NCBI RefSeq assembly: GCF_006442545.2
Contig: NZ_CP083952.1
Location: 5,743,501-5,807,500, forward strand
DNA: 64,000 bases
Source: Mesorhizobium sp. B2-1-8
Lineage (GTDB): Bacteria > Pseudomonadota > Alphaproteobacteria > Rhizobiales > Rhizobiaceae
Direction: 5' to 3'
Of the stretch, positions 16,419 to 25,741 are shown one piece after another. Each line of letters begins with the position of its first letter. Within the stretch, counting starts at the first letter, position 1. The notes below the pieces were generated by a model. The model had not been told where the DNA came from and searched no databases. It was given only the letters and a program-made list of their open reading frames with translations. The translations under genes and the position numbers were made by a program.

Positions 16419-16436
16419 CCTCTCCCTTGGGAGAGG
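16419..16436. repeat. Short palindrome CCTCTCCC/GGGAGAGG
   Basis: CCTCTCCC (16419-16426) and GGGAGAGG (16429-16436) are separated by TT, in the roughly 100-bp space between the second enolase-family gene and the NIPSNAP gene. This type of palindrome is common between rhizobial genes. Confidence 0.6.
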
Positions 16437-16498
16437 TCGACACGAATGGTCGGTCGTTGGTCCGGTGAGCCTGGGGGAATGAGGGCAAGGGGTCTGGG

Positions 16499-17857
16499 CT
16501 AACTCCAGGTCCGGTCCCAGCTATATTCATTGTCCCAATGCTCGGTGGATTGCCATATCCCCGTGACACCGGGCTGCAGATGCTGGCTGATCACCTCCTC
16601 GACCACGTCGTCGATGCCCAGCCCCGGCTTGTCGGGCACGGTGATGAAGCCGTCCTTCACAAGCGGCTTGGGCAGACCCGTGACGATATCGTCCCACCAG
16701 TCCACTTCGACGCTGTGAAACTCGAGCGCCATGAAGTTCTCGGTCGCGGTGGCGACATGCGCGGCGGCCATCGCGGCGATCGGACTTTCGGCCATATGGA
16801 TCGCCATGGCGACACCGTGATCCTGCGCCATATCGCCGATCTTCTTGGTCTCGAGAATGCCCCCACTGGTGAGCAGGTCCGGGTGGATGACCGAGAGGCC
16901 GCCGCTCTTGAGCAGCGGCTCGAAGCCTTCCTTGAGGTAGATGTCCTCGCCGGTGCAGATCGGCACCGTGGTAGCCTGCTGCAATTGCCGGTACTGCTCG
17001 GTGTATTGCCAGGGGATCACGTCCTCCAGCCAGGCCGGAACGTATTTCTCGATACGGCGCGACAGGCGTATGCCATCCTGCAGCGAGATGTGGCCGACAT
17101 GGTCGATGGCAAGCGGGATCTCGTATCCGATGACCTCGCGAACCTCGTGGATATACTGCTCGAGCAGGTCTATCCCCTTTTCGGTGAAATGCAGGCCTGT
17201 GAACGGGTGCTGCACGTTCTGCGCGTCATAAGCGAGATTGCGGGCCTTTCGCTCCTCGAACGAGCCACCGCGGCCGCGCGGGTTGCCGTTAAACCCTTCG
17301 AACGCGCCGGCGGGTGCGACCACGGCGCCCGGGACATGGGCGATCTGCATCAAGCCCAGATCCATCTTCAAGAAGGTGAACCCGCGGCCCATGCGTTCCT
17401 TGAGGCGCTTGCCGGTTTCGGTGCCGCTGGGTTTCTCGGCGTCGGTATCGCAATAGACGCGCACCTTGTCGCGGAACCGTCCGCCCAGCATCTGGTAGAT
17501 CGGCACACCATAGGCCTTGCCGGCGATGTCCCACAGCGCGATTTCGACCGCCGAGACGCCGCCGCCCTGCCGGCCGTGCCCGCCGAACTGCTTGATCCGG
17601 CGAAACAGGCGGTCGATGTCGCAGGGGTTCTCGCCAAGCAGCCGGCCCTTCAACATCAGCGCGTAGGTGGCGCTGGCGCCGTCGCGCACCTCGCCAAGCC
17701 CGACGATGCCCTGGTTGGTATAGATCTTGAGCAGCGCCGAGGTGAACGGCGCACCGACGATCTCGGCCACCCGCATGTCGGTGATGCGAAGCTCGGACGG
17801 CTTCGAATTGGTGTTGACCCGGTTGAGGGCCTCGTCGGCTCCATCCGTCCTTGGCAT
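16499..17857 (-). CDS. Mandelate racemase/muconate lactonizing enzyme family protein (sugar-acid dehydratase candidate 2)
   Basis: Enolase-superfamily protein of 452 residues, longer than its neighbours because of an insert (about residues 180-225, rich in Gly/Arg) and an extended C-terminus ending [10 protein letters not shown]. Active-site residues are present: Lys164-x-Asp166 (LKMDLG), metal ligands Asp252 (IDHVGH), Glu278 (WLEDV) and Glu304 (CTGEDIYL), and the Asp327/His354 pair ([18 protein letters not shown]). It lies 54 bp after candidate 3 in the same operon. Its different active-site loops suggest a different substrate from candidates 1 and 3. Confidence 0.88.
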   Translation of the reverse strand: MPRTDGADEALNRVNTNSKPSELRITDMRVAEIVGAPFTSALLKIYTNQGIVGLGEVRDGASATYALMLKGRLLGENPCDIDRLFRRIKQFGGHGRQGGGVSAVEIALWDIAGKAYGVPIYQMLGGRFRDKVRVYCDTDAEKPSGTETGKRLKERMGRGFTFLKMDLGLMQIAHVPGAVVAPAGAFEGFNGNPRGRGGSFEERKARNLAYDAQNVQHPFTGLHFTEKGIDLLEQYIHEVREVIGYEIPLAIDHVGHISLQDGIRLSRRIEKYVPAWLEDVIPWQYTEQYRQLQQATTVPICTGEDIYLKEGFEPLLKSGGLSVIHPDLLTSGGILETKKIGDMAQDHGVAMAIHMAESPIAAMAAAHVATATENFMALEFHSVEVDWWDDIVTGLPKPLVKDGFITVPDKPGLGIDDVVEEVISQHLQPGVTGIWQSTEHWDNEYSWDRTWS

Positions 17858-17911
17858 AACTTATCCTCGTTCTGGTCGGCGGGCCTGTCGCCCCGCATGC
17901 TGCCGATGGCG

Positions 17912-19078
17912 CTAGCCCAGTTCGATCTCATGGGCTTGCAAATAATCGCGGTTCATCTCGATGCCGAGGCCCGGCCTCGACGAAAGCTTGAGGCTGCCGT
18001 TCGAAACGTCGAGCGGCTTGTCGATGAGATGATTGTACTTACCCAAATTCCACTCCGACGTTTCGAGCTTGTAGAAGTTCGGAACGGTCATCATCACCTG
18101 CGCTCCCGCAACCACGTTGATCGGCCCCGCGGCATCATGGGGCGAGACCGGGATGTAGTAGGCTTCGCACAGGGCGGAAATCTTCTTGAGTTCGGTAATG
18201 CCGCCGGTCCAGGTGACGTCGGGCATGATGTAGTCGGCGAGCTTGTTCTCGAGCACCGGCACGAAATCCCACTTCGTGTGGCCGCGCTCGCCCCACGAAA
18301 TGGCGGCACTGACCTTCTCGCGCACCTGCTTAAGGGCGTTAAGGCTCTCGGGCGGACAAGGCTCCTCGAACCAGTCGATCTGGCCGGCTTCCTCGAGGCT
18401 GCGACAGAGGCGAATGGCGGTCGGAACGTCGAAGCGGCCATGCGCATCGATGAGAATGTCGACATCTGGGCCCGCCGTTTCGCGGATCAGAGCCGTGAGT
18501 TCGGCAGCCTCGCGCTCGTCCTTGCGGGTCATGCTGCCATCGAGGTAGCCGTCCCGCTGTTCGCGCGACACGCCGCCGGCACCGCGACCCTGGTGAGGGA
18601 AAGGATCGAACTTGAGAGCAGTGTGTCCGGACTCGACAATGTCCAGGATTTCGCGGGCCACAGCATCCTTGCTGGTGAATTTAGCCTGGTTGGGATGGGT
18701 GTAGAGCGCGATTTCATCCCGGACTGGCCCGCCCAAGAGCTCGTAGACCGGCTTGCCGAGAGCTTTGCCCCTGAGATCCCAGAGGGCTATGTCGATCGCG
18801 CTCACGCATTCGACCGCGGCGCCGCGGCTGCCCATATAGGTGAAGCTGCGGAAGATCTTGTGCCATAGATACTCGATACGCGCCGGATCCTCGCCCGTCA
18901 CCGCGGCTCCGATCTGTCGAAGGATCGTGCAGAGGGCACGGTTGGCGAGCTTGGTGGTGGTGGTGATCTCTCCCCAGCCGCTCACCCCCTCGTCCGTCGT
19001 CACCTCGACGAACAGGAATTCTCCCCAATAGGAAGCATCGGACTTGATCAGCCACGGCCGAACGCTCGTGATTTTCAT
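17912..19078 (-). CDS. Mandelate racemase/muconate lactonizing enzyme family protein (sugar-acid dehydratase candidate 3)
   Basis: Enolase-superfamily protein of 388 residues. Key residues are Lys156-x-Asp158 (LKFDPF), metal ligands Asp211 (LIDAHGRF), Glu238 (WFEEPCPPE) and Glu264 (SWGERGHTKW), and Asp287/His314 (MPDVTWTGGITE, VSPHDAAGP). The DAHGRF, EEPCPPE and SPHDAAGP blocks resemble galactonate-dehydratase-type enzymes, but the specificity is open. It starts 42 bp after the GntR gene and is the first enzyme of the minus-strand arm. Confidence 0.9.
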   Translation of the reverse strand: MKITSVRPWLIKSDASYWGEFLFVEVTTDEGVSGWGEITTTTKLANRALCTILRQIGAAVTGEDPARIEYLWHKIFRSFTYMGSRGAAVECVSAIDIALWDLRGKALGKPVYELLGGPVRDEIALYTHPNQAKFTSKDAVAREILDIVESGHTALKFDPFPHQGRGAGGVSREQRDGYLDGSMTRKDEREAAELTALIRETAGPDVDILIDAHGRFDVPTAIRLCRSLEEAGQIDWFEEPCPPESLNALKQVREKVSAAISWGERGHTKWDFVPVLENKLADYIMPDVTWTGGITELKKISALCEAYYIPVSPHDAAGPINVVAGAQVMMTVPNFYKLETSEWNLGKYNHLIDKPLDVSNGSLKLSSRPGLGIEMNRDYLQAHEIELG

Positions 19079-19120
19079 TTCAACTACCTTTGTCCGTAAT
19101 CCTAGACTTGATCCCTCGTC

Positions 19121-19831
19121 CTATCCGGCCCGAGCGGCGTTGCGCGCACGCATCTGTTCGAGAACATGCCGGCCGGAGCCCTCGACATGGCGGGAAATGA
19201 CTTCGGCTGCCTTGTCTGCCTCTCCCGCCTTGATGAGCGCAATGAGTTCGCGGTGCTCGCGAATGATCGCGGCACGCCGCGCGAGCGTGAAATTGAAGCG
19301 TCGGCTCACCGCTCGCAGCACTTCGCGATGCTTCCACCAGAGCTCGGCCGCATGGCGGTTATAGTGCCGCTGGTACATCACGGTGTGGAAGGCTGTATCC
19401 AGTTCGCTGTGCCTAAACGTGTCGGCGAAGTTGTTCTCTTCGATCAGGCCTTGGATACGTTCCAGTTCGGCGATGTCCTCGCCGGTAGCCATACCCACGA
19501 ACCATCGCGTCAAGGCTGGTTCGATCAGAACACCGATTTCGTAGATGTCGCGAACAAAATCCTGATCGATGGGCCTTACACGCGCCCCGCGATTGGGCGA
19601 GAAGATGACGAACCCCTCGCCGCGCAACAGTTGCAGGGCCTCCCGCACGGGATTGGTCGAAGTGCCGTGGCGGCGGGCGAGATCCGTGACAACAAGCCGT
19701 TCGTTGGCGGCGAGCCGTCCCTCGATGATGTCTTCCCTTATCAGTTGATAAAGCGAGGCACCCTCGCTGGAGGCTCCGATGGCGTCGATCCCCGCAGGTG
19801 GCTTCGCTTTGAAATCGCTTGTTTCGGCCAA
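19121..19831 (-). CDS. GntR-family regulator (FCD) of the sugar-acid locus
   Basis: About 236 residues. The winged helix includes VTDLARRHGTSTNPVREALQ, followed by GFVIFSPNRGARVRPI and a helical FCD domain with His residues typical of ligand and metal binding (FHTVMYQRHYNRHAAELWWK). I chose a TTG start at 19831 because GGGGGAG sits a few bases upstream; longer in-frame starts would run through the promoter region. It heads the minus arm (regulator, three enolases, NIPSNAP) and diverges from the ABC operon, so it can control both. Confidence 0.88.
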   Translation of the reverse strand: MAETSDFKAKPPAGIDAIGASSEGASLYQLIREDIIEGRLAANERLVVTDLARRHGTSTNPVREALQLLRGEGFVIFSPNRGARVRPIDQDFVRDIYEIGVLIEPALTRWFVGMATGEDIAELERIQGLIEENNFADTFRHSELDTAFHTVMYQRHYNRHAAELWWKHREVLRAVSRRFNFTLARRAAIIREHRELIALIKAGEADKAAEVISRHVEGSGRHVLEQMRARNAARAG

Positions 19832-19953
19832 GGCCGGCTCCCCCAAATTAATACACAGTCTGTCCGATATCACGCATGGTTCCCACAAACAATGTACGAT
19901 CTGGCGCGTTGACAGGGAATTCATGATCTGAAAACGTACTAACTGATCGAGGG

Positions 19954-19966
19954 GGTACATTATACC
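19954..19966. promoter_or_regulatory. Candidate GntR operator GGTACATTATACC
   Basis: A 13-bp imperfect dyad (GGTA...TACC with one mismatched pair) lies about 50 bp before the binding-protein ATG, in the region shared with the GntR gene. Its size and symmetry suit FCD-type GntR dimers. A possible -35 hexamer TTGACA lies at 19909-19914 but I see no good -10. Confidence 0.4.
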
Positions 19967-20015
19967 GAAAGAACCATCCTCGCGATCGCAGGGCGGAGAA
20001 CCAGGGAGGATACCT

Positions 20016-21494
20016 ATGACGAGGATCATGCTCGGCAGTGCGGTCCTGCGCGGCACTGTCGTCGGAGTTTTGGCGGCATCGCTTATGTCCACGTCGGCGC
20101 TGGGTGCGCCGCCGGTCGACCTGAGCAAATGGTCGCCCGAATATGTGCGCTCCATCGCCGGAACACAGGATTTCGACACGGCCGGCGATTGCGCCAAGAT
20201 CACCCCGCTCGATTACAAGGGGCGACTGACTTTCTGGTATCAGGGCGTGTTCGAGGGCGACCCCGACCTCCTGCGCCAGTACTACAAGGATTTCTTCGAG
20301 ACTTTCCGCAAGACCTATCCGAACATCCAGCTCGAGGAACAGGCACTCACCTATAACGACCTTCTCGACAAATTCCGCACGGCACTCCTGGGCAATGCCG
20401 CGCCGATGGCGGTGCGCCTGCAAATCCTGGGCGGTACCGAATTCGCCTCGAAGGGCTACCTGCAGCCGCTCAAACCCGAGGATGTCGGCTATTCGACCGA
20501 GGATTTCTGGCCCGGCGCCATGAAGGCCGTGACCTGGGATGGGGTGACCTACGGCATACCGACGAACAACGAGACGATGGCGTTCATCTGGAATGCCGAC
20601 ATCTTCAAGCGTGCGGGCCTCGATCCGGACAAGGCTCCGGCAACCTGGGACGACGTCGTCAAATACTCCAAGCAGATCCACGACAAGCTCGGCATTGCCG
20701 GTTACGGCCTCGTGGCTCGCAAGAATGCCGGCAATACGCCCTATCGCTTCATGCCGCAGTTGTGGGCCTATGGCGGCGGCGTCTTCGACGAAGCCACCGC
20801 GAATCCGACTTACAAGGAAGTGGAGCTCGACAGCCCGCAGAGCAAGGCGGCGCTGCAAGCCTCATACGACATGTATGTTCGCGACAAGTCTGTTCCGGTT
20901 TCGGCACTTACCAACCAGCAGGCCGACAACCAGCCTCTGTTCGTCGCCGGCCAGTTGGGCATGATGATCTCGCACCCGTCCGACTACAACGTCATGCTCG
21001 ACCTCCAGGCCAAGGCGACCGGAACCGACAAGGACAAGGCGCAGACCGTCATCGACAACATGCGCTACGGCCTGATCCCGACCGGCCCCGACGGCAAGCG
21101 CGCCGTCGTGTTCGGCGGCTCGAACATTCACATCCTGAAGCCCGAATATGTAGAGGGCGGCAAGGTGGACGAGCCGGCGGCGAAGGCGATCATCTGCATG
21201 TGGACGAGCCCTGAATGGTCGCTGAAGATGGCCTATGCCGGCTCGAACCCGGGCAACCTCAACGGTTTCAAGACCAAGTGGATGAAGGAACGTCTGGACA
21301 ACATCAAGTTCCTCGATGTCACGACCTCGATGCTGCCGTATGGCATCCCGTTTCCGGCGCTGCCGGAGTCCCCCGAGATCATGAACATCATCGTCCCGGA
21401 CATGCTGCAGAATGCCCTGACCGGAGCGATGACCGTCGATCAGGCAGCGGACGACGCGGCCAAGAAGGTGAAAGACCTGATGGGCGGACTCTAG
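20016..21494 (+). CDS. Carbohydrate ABC transporter substrate-binding protein (family 1)
   Basis: Periplasmic binding protein of the maltose/glycerol-phosphate (UgpB) type, 492 residues. The signal peptide is hydrophobic (VLRGTVVGVLAASLMSTSAL) and ends near LGA. Family features include LTFWYQGVFEGD, an internal TYGIPTNNETMAFIWNADIF and GGVFDEATANPTY. A GGAGGATACCT precedes ATG 20016. It is the first gene of a six-gene operon with two permeases, an ATPase, an enolase-family enzyme and an RraA-like protein. The ligand is probably a sugar acid or an oligomer containing one. Confidence 0.92.
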   Translation: MTRIMLGSAVLRGTVVGVLAASLMSTSALGAPPVDLSKWSPEYVRSIAGTQDFDTAGDCAKITPLDYKGRLTFWYQGVFEGDPDLLRQYYKDFFETFRKTYPNIQLEEQALTYNDLLDKFRTALLGNAAPMAVRLQILGGTEFASKGYLQPLKPEDVGYSTEDFWPGAMKAVTWDGVTYGIPTNNETMAFIWNADIFKRAGLDPDKAPATWDDVVKYSKQIHDKLGIAGYGLVARKNAGNTPYRFMPQLWAYGGGVFDEATANPTYKEVELDSPQSKAALQASYDMYVRDKSVPVSALTNQQADNQPLFVAGQLGMMISHPSDYNVMLDLQAKATGTDKDKAQTVIDNMRYGLIPTGPDGKRAVVFGGSNIHILKPEYVEGGKVDEPAAKAIICMWTSPEWSLKMAYAGSNPGNLNGFKTKWMKERLDNIKFLDVTTSMLPYGIPFPALPESPEIMNIIVPDMLQNALTGAMTVDQAADDAAKKVKDLMGGL

Positions 21495-21517
21495 TCCGGA
21501 CCTGACCTCCGATCTGG

Positions 21518-21542
21518 CCGGCTGCGCCGAGAGCGCAGCCGG
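21518..21542 (+). other. Intercistronic stem-loop after binding-protein gene
   Basis: CCGGCTGCGC (21518-21527) and GCGCAGCCGG (21533-21542) form a perfect 10-bp stem with loop CGAGA, 23 bp after the binding-protein stop and before the permease. No T run follows, so mRNA stabilisation or partial attenuation is more likely than full termination. Confidence 0.65.
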
Positions 21543-21571
21543 TTCATTCCGAAGAACAAGGGCACGCCACA

Positions 21572-22531
21572 GTGACGATCGTGACCGGCAAGGCCGAGGC
21601 TCGCCGAAAATTGCAACCCGGCAGGTCCGGCGCGTTGCGGAACGTCTGGGAGCATCGCGCCGACTATGCATACGTGCTCCCGGCGATCGCCGTGATGCTC
21701 ATCGTCATCGCCTATCCGATCTACTACACGATCGAGTTGTCGTTCTATAAGACGCCGCCTGGTCTGCAGCTCCGCGACAAGACATTCATCGGCTTCGAAA
21801 ACTACACCACCATCCTCACCAGTGAGGTGTTCTGGAAGGTAACCTGGAACACCCTGATCTGGACATTCGGGTCCACCTTCATCTCTTTTGTCCTGGGGTT
21901 TGCCACGGCGCTGGCGCTCCACCGCGACTTTGTCGGCCGCGGTGTCCTGCGTGCCATCCTGATCATTCCTTGGGTGATCAGCGCCGTCGCCGCCTCCTAT
22001 ATCTGGAAGTGGATCTACCATTCGGATTTCGGCATCATCGGCGCGGTGCTGGTGGGCTTCGGACTGACCGACCGGCCGCCCAATTTCATCGACAACGTCA
22101 GCACCGTGCTGCCCTCCCTGATCGTCGTCAATATCTGGCGCGAGTTCCCGTTTGCCATGATCATGATGATGGCCGGCCTGCAGACTGTCCCCGACCAGTT
22201 GTTGCGCGCCGCCAAAGTCGACGGGGCCAATGCGTGGCAGCGTTTCTGGCACGTCACCTTCCCGCACTTGCGCAACGTCTCGGTGGTTACGATCCTGCTG
22301 CTGGCGGTAGCCAACTTCAATTCCTTCATCATCCCCTGGATCATGACCGGAGGCGGGCCGTCGAACGCATCGCATATCTGGATAACCCACATTTACGAGC
22401 TCGCCTTCGGCCGCCAGCGCTGGGGCGTGGCATCCGCATATTCGGTGCTCCTGTTCCTCATCCTGATGGCGCTGGGCTATTTCTACGTCCGTGCGCTGAG
22501 CGGCAATGAGCGGAAAGAGGGGAGCGCATGA
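21572..22531 (+). CDS. Sugar ABC transporter permease (MalF/UgpA type)
   Basis: Inner-membrane permease of 319 residues with about six helices. The cytoplasmic coupling motif EAA-like loop reads LLRAAKVDGANAWQRFWHVT. A soluble N-terminal leader of about 30 residues precedes the first helix (YAYVLPAIAVMLIVIAYPIY). The start codon at 21572 is GTG (gtgacgatc), preceded by AAGGGCACGCC; the stop overlaps the next permease by 4 bp. It pairs with the following permease to form the channel. Confidence 0.92.
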   Translation: MTIVTGKAEARRKLQPGRSGALRNVWEHRADYAYVLPAIAVMLIVIAYPIYYTIELSFYKTPPGLQLRDKTFIGFENYTTILTSEVFWKVTWNTLIWTFGSTFISFVLGFATALALHRDFVGRGVLRAILIIPWVISAVAASYIWKWIYHSDFGIIGAVLVGFGLTDRPPNFIDNVSTVLPSLIVVNIWREFPFAMIMMMAGLQTVPDQLLRAAKVDGANAWQRFWHVTFPHLRNVSVVTILLLAVANFNSFIIPWIMTGGGPSNASHIWITHIYELAFGRQRWGVASAYSVLLFLILMALGYFYVRALSGNERKEGSA

Positions 22532-23418
22532 GCACGATCGCCGAGACAGCCTCTCGAGGCCGGACCCGTCGCCGCATGCGCGTCGACGGATGGCGGTGGG
22601 CCGGGCGCATCTTCCTGTTGTTCATGCTGCTCTACACCGGGGTGCCGATGATCTGGATGCTGGTCACCTCCATCAAGTCCGGCTTCGCGGCGACGCAATT
22701 CCCGCCACAATGGTGGCCGGACGAGCCTACGCTTGCCAGCTACCAGAAGCTGCTCGATCCGCAGAACAGTGTCGGCCAGGACTTCCTGCGCTTCTTCTGG
22801 AACAGCCTGTTCGTGTCGACCGCCACGACAATCCTTTCGGTGATCGTGGCCGTCCCCGCGGCCTATGCGTTTTCGCGCTTCACTTTCCCGGGCCGGAACT
22901 TCCTGTTCTTCGCCGTGCTGCTGCGCAACATGTTCCCGGCGGTGATCTTTCTCGTGCCGCTCTTCATCCTGATGCGCGCGATCGGGCTGGTGAACACGCA
23001 TGGCTCGCTGATCCTGACCTACCTCACCTTCGGCCTGCCCCTGGCGATCTGGCTGCTTAAGGGCTTCTACGACAATATCCCGGTGCAGCTCGAGCAGGCG
23101 GCGCGCATCGACGGGGCAACGCGGTTTCAGGCCTTCATCATGATCGTGATGCCGCTCTCGACGCCGGGGATCATCGCCACTGCGATCTATTCCTTCATCG
23201 GCGCGTGGAACGAATACATCTACGCCTACACCTTCCTCTCCAAGAACGACCAGCTGACGCTGCCGGTCGGCATCCAGCGCTTTTTCTCGGAAAATACGAC
23301 TGACTTTCCGGGCCTGATGGCGGCGAGCTTCATGATGAGCGTGCCCGTCGTGGTGCTGTTCCTCGTCCTGCAACGATACTTCGTACGCGCCCTGACAGAA
23401 GGCGCGGTCAAGCATTAG
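22528..23418 (+). CDS. Carbohydrate ABC transporter permease (MalG/UgpE type)
   Basis: Second permease, 296 residues, with helices starting at IFLLFMLLYTGVPMIWMLVT and the coupling loop QLEQAARIDGATRFQAFIMI. The ending ALTEGAVKH, just after the final transmembrane segment, is typical of MalG-like proteins. It overlaps the first permease by 4 bp, so the two are translationally coupled, and precedes the ATPase by about 10 bp. Confidence 0.92.
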   Translation: MSTIAETASRGRTRRRMRVDGWRWAGRIFLLFMLLYTGVPMIWMLVTSIKSGFAATQFPPQWWPDEPTLASYQKLLDPQNSVGQDFLRFFWNSLFVSTATTILSVIVAVPAAYAFSRFTFPGRNFLFFAVLLRNMFPAVIFLVPLFILMRAIGLVNTHGSLILTYLTFGLPLAIWLLKGFYDNIPVQLEQAARIDGATRFQAFIMIVMPLSTPGIIATAIYSFIGAWNEYIYAYTFLSKNDQLTLPVGIQRFFSENTTDFPGLMAASFMMSVPVVVLFLVLQRYFVRALTEGAVKH

Positions 23419-23428
23419 GGAGTTGCCG

Positions 23429-24526
23429 ATGGCCCACGTGGCCCTCAAAGATCTCGTCAAGACCTACGGCAACTTCAAGGCCGTCAACGACGTTTCGCTG
23501 ACGGTCAGCGACGGCGAGTTCGTTGCGCTCGTCGGCCCTTCAGGCTGCGGCAAGACAACCACGCTCAATCTCGTCGCGGGGCTGACCCCGATCACCTCGG
23601 GCGACATCGTCATCGGGGACCGGGTGGTCAACGATCTCGACCCCAAGGACAGGGACATCGCAATGGTGTTCCAGAACTACGCGCTCTATCCGCAAAAGTC
23701 GGTCTATATGAATCTCGCTTTCCCGCTGCAGATGCGCAAACTGCCCAGGGACGAGATCGACAAGAAGGTCAAGGAAGCGGCGCGGGTGCTCGACATGACG
23801 CACCTGCTCGAACGCAAGCCGCGTGAACTTTCGGGCGGGCAGCAGCAGCGCGTCGCCCTGGGCCGCGCGCTCGTGCGCGACCCAGCGGTGTTCCTCATGG
23901 ACGAGCCGCTCTCCAACCTCGACGCCAAACTGCGCGTGCAGATGCGGTCGGAGATCAAGCGCTTCCACCAGGATCTGAAGGCGACGATCATCTATGTAAC
24001 GCACGACCAGCTCGAAGCCGTGACGATGGCCGACAAGATGGCGGTGATGAACGGTGGCTTCCTGCAGCAATACGATTCACCGGCGCAGGTCTTTGCCCAT
24101 CCGGTGAACATGTTCGTCGCCAGCTTCATCGGCAGCCCGGCGATGAGCCTCATTCCGCTGGAGGCGTCCTCCGCGAACGGCGGAACCGTGTTGACCAGCG
24201 CGGAGGGTTGGAGCCTCGGGCTCTCGCCGCGCAACGTCCAGAAGGTCACGAAGGCAACGACCAAGAAAGTCGTACTCGGCGCACGTCACTCGACGATCAA
24301 ACTGCACAAGAGCGCGGTGTCAGGCAGCATCCCGGCCAAGATCTACACGGTGGAGCCAACCGGAGACGTCACCTTCGTGCAGGCGTTCCTGTCCGGCGCC
24401 ATCGTCAATGTCAGCGTGCCGCCGAACATTGCCGTCGCGCCCGACGAGCGTATCTGGCTCGAGTTCGACCAGGAGCGGATGCATCTGTTCGACGGCGAAA
24501 CCGAAATGGCCCTCGAGGCCGACTGA
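23429..24526 (+). CDS. Sugar ABC transporter ATPase (MalK/UgpC type)
   Basis: ATPase of 365 residues energising the transporter. Walker A is GPSGCGKTT, Q-loop FQNYALYPQ, signature LSGGQQQRVALGRAL, Walker B VFLMDEPLSNLD and switch YVTHDQLEA. The C-terminal third is a TOBE/OB regulatory domain. ATG 23429 follows GGGAG; a TTG two codons upstream is the only longer option. A decayed fragment very similar to the signature region of this gene lies at 4263-4337. Confidence 0.94.
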   Translation: MAHVALKDLVKTYGNFKAVNDVSLTVSDGEFVALVGPSGCGKTTTLNLVAGLTPITSGDIVIGDRVVNDLDPKDRDIAMVFQNYALYPQKSVYMNLAFPLQMRKLPRDEIDKKVKEAARVLDMTHLLERKPRELSGGQQQRVALGRALVRDPAVFLMDEPLSNLDAKLRVQMRSEIKRFHQDLKATIIYVTHDQLEAVTMADKMAVMNGGFLQQYDSPAQVFAHPVNMFVASFIGSPAMSLIPLEASSANGGTVLTSAEGWSLGLSPRNVQKVTKATTKKVVLGARHSTIKLHKSAVSGSIPAKIYTVEPTGDVTFVQAFLSGAIVNVSVPPNIAVAPDERIWLEFDQERMHLFDGETEMALEAD

Positions 24527-24554
24527 GACAGGGCGGAATGCTTGTGGGACGTGG

Positions 24555-25718
24555 ATGACTGCGAAGCTTAAGATCACCGCGATCAAGCCCTATCCGGTGT
24601 GGGTGGGAACGCGCAACCAGATGCTGGTCAAGGTCGAGACCGACCACGGCATCTTCGGCTGGGGCGAGAGCGGCCTGAGCGGACGCGAGAAGGCCGTGGC
24701 CGGCGCGGTCGAGCACTATCGCGAGTTTCTGGTCGGCCGCGACCCCATGCAGATCGGGCGGATCTGGCAGGAGGTTTATCGCAGCCAGTATTTCGAAGGC
24801 GGGCGCGTTCTGCAGGCGGCGATATCCGCCATCGACATCGCCCTTCACGACATCAAGGGCAAGGCGCTGGGGGTGCCGGTCTACGAGCTGCTGGGCGGCA
24901 AGCAACGGGACCGGATCCCCACCTTCGCCTCGACCGGAGACGAGGCCGAGGGCGATGTTGCCATCGAGCGGGCCCGCGAACTGCGCGCCCAGGGCTGGCA
25001 GGCAATCCGCTTTTTCCCCGTCGGGCAAAACAGCAGGGACATCTTCGAGCCCCGCGAGTCGATCGGCGCTACAGCGACTATGCTGAACAAGGCGCGCGGG
25101 GCGCTGGGCGACGATGTCGTCCTCGGCATCGACTATCATCATCGGCTGTCGGTGGCGGAGGCGGCGAGCTTCTGCAACAAGCTCGACCGCGGCGTGCTCG
25201 ATTTCCTCGAGGAGCCGATACGCGACGAGACGCCGGAGGCCTACGAGTCCCTGCGCACCATGACCGACATCCCCTTTGCCATCGGCGAGGAATTTGCAAG
25301 CAAGTGGCAATTCCTGCCTTATATCGAGCGCGGCATCCACCAGTTCAACCGGCTCGATATCTGCAATGTCGGCGGGTTCACCGAAGCGATGAAAGTCGCC
25401 GGCTGGAGCGAGGCGCACTATGTGGACCTGATGCCACACAATCCGCTTGGTCCAGTATGCACGGCCGCGACCGTGCATCTGGCCGCCGCGGTACCCAATT
25501 TTTCGTGGCTGGAGACAAGGGCGCCCGAAGCAAAGCTTGGCTTCGACAATTCCGAATTCTTCCCGGTGCAACCACGGCTCGACGGCCCCGATTATCTCGT
25601 CACCGATCTGCCGGGGCTCGGCGTCGAGGTCAACGAAGAGGCGGTCCGCGCGCAGAGCTTCCGTTTCTGGGAAGCGCCCCACCTCAAGCGCCGCGATGGT
25701 TCTGTCACGAACTGGTAG
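24555..25718 (+). CDS. Mandelate racemase/muconate lactonizing enzyme family protein (galactonate-dehydratase-like, candidate 4)
   Basis: Enolase-superfamily enzyme of 387 residues. Metal ligands are Asp193 (GIDYHHR), Glu219 (FLEEPIRDE) and Glu245 (IGEEFASKW); the general-base pair is Asp268/His295 (RLDICNVGGFTEA, LMPHNPLGP). The Lys motif of the MR/MLE subgroups is replaced by AIRFFP, and PHNPLGP matches the D-galactonate/gluconate dehydratase subgroup, which uses His instead. It lies 28 bp after the ATPase gene and before an aldolase-like gene, so dehydration of an imported sugar acid is the likely role. Confidence 0.9.
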   Translation: MTAKLKITAIKPYPVWVGTRNQMLVKVETDHGIFGWGESGLSGREKAVAGAVEHYREFLVGRDPMQIGRIWQEVYRSQYFEGGRVLQAAISAIDIALHDIKGKALGVPVYELLGGKQRDRIPTFASTGDEAEGDVAIERARELRAQGWQAIRFFPVGQNSRDIFEPRESIGATATMLNKARGALGDDVVLGIDYHHRLSVAEAASFCNKLDRGVLDFLEEPIRDETPEAYESLRTMTDIPFAIGEEFASKWQFLPYIERGIHQFNRLDICNVGGFTEAMKVAGWSEAHYVDLMPHNPLGPVCTAATVHLAAAVPNFSWLETRAPEAKLGFDNSEFFPVQPRLDGPDYLVTDLPGLGVEVNEEAVRAQSFRFWEAPHLKRRDGSVTNW

Positions 25719-25741
25719 TTCCCTTTCAATCGGAGTCCACA

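Noticed and set aside
14842..16482. 546-codon plus-strand open frame
   Set aside because: Antisense to the first enolase-family gene and the NIPSNAP gene. The minus-strand proteins have complete catalytic motifs, so this one is a shadow.
16538..18868. 776-codon plus-strand open frame
   Set aside because: Antisense to two enolase-superfamily genes with full active sites; composition and lack of motifs mark it as non-coding.
19909..19937. Sigma-70 promoter with TTGACA
   Set aside because: The -35 is perfect but no acceptable -10 lies 16-18 bp downstream, so I do not call a promoter.
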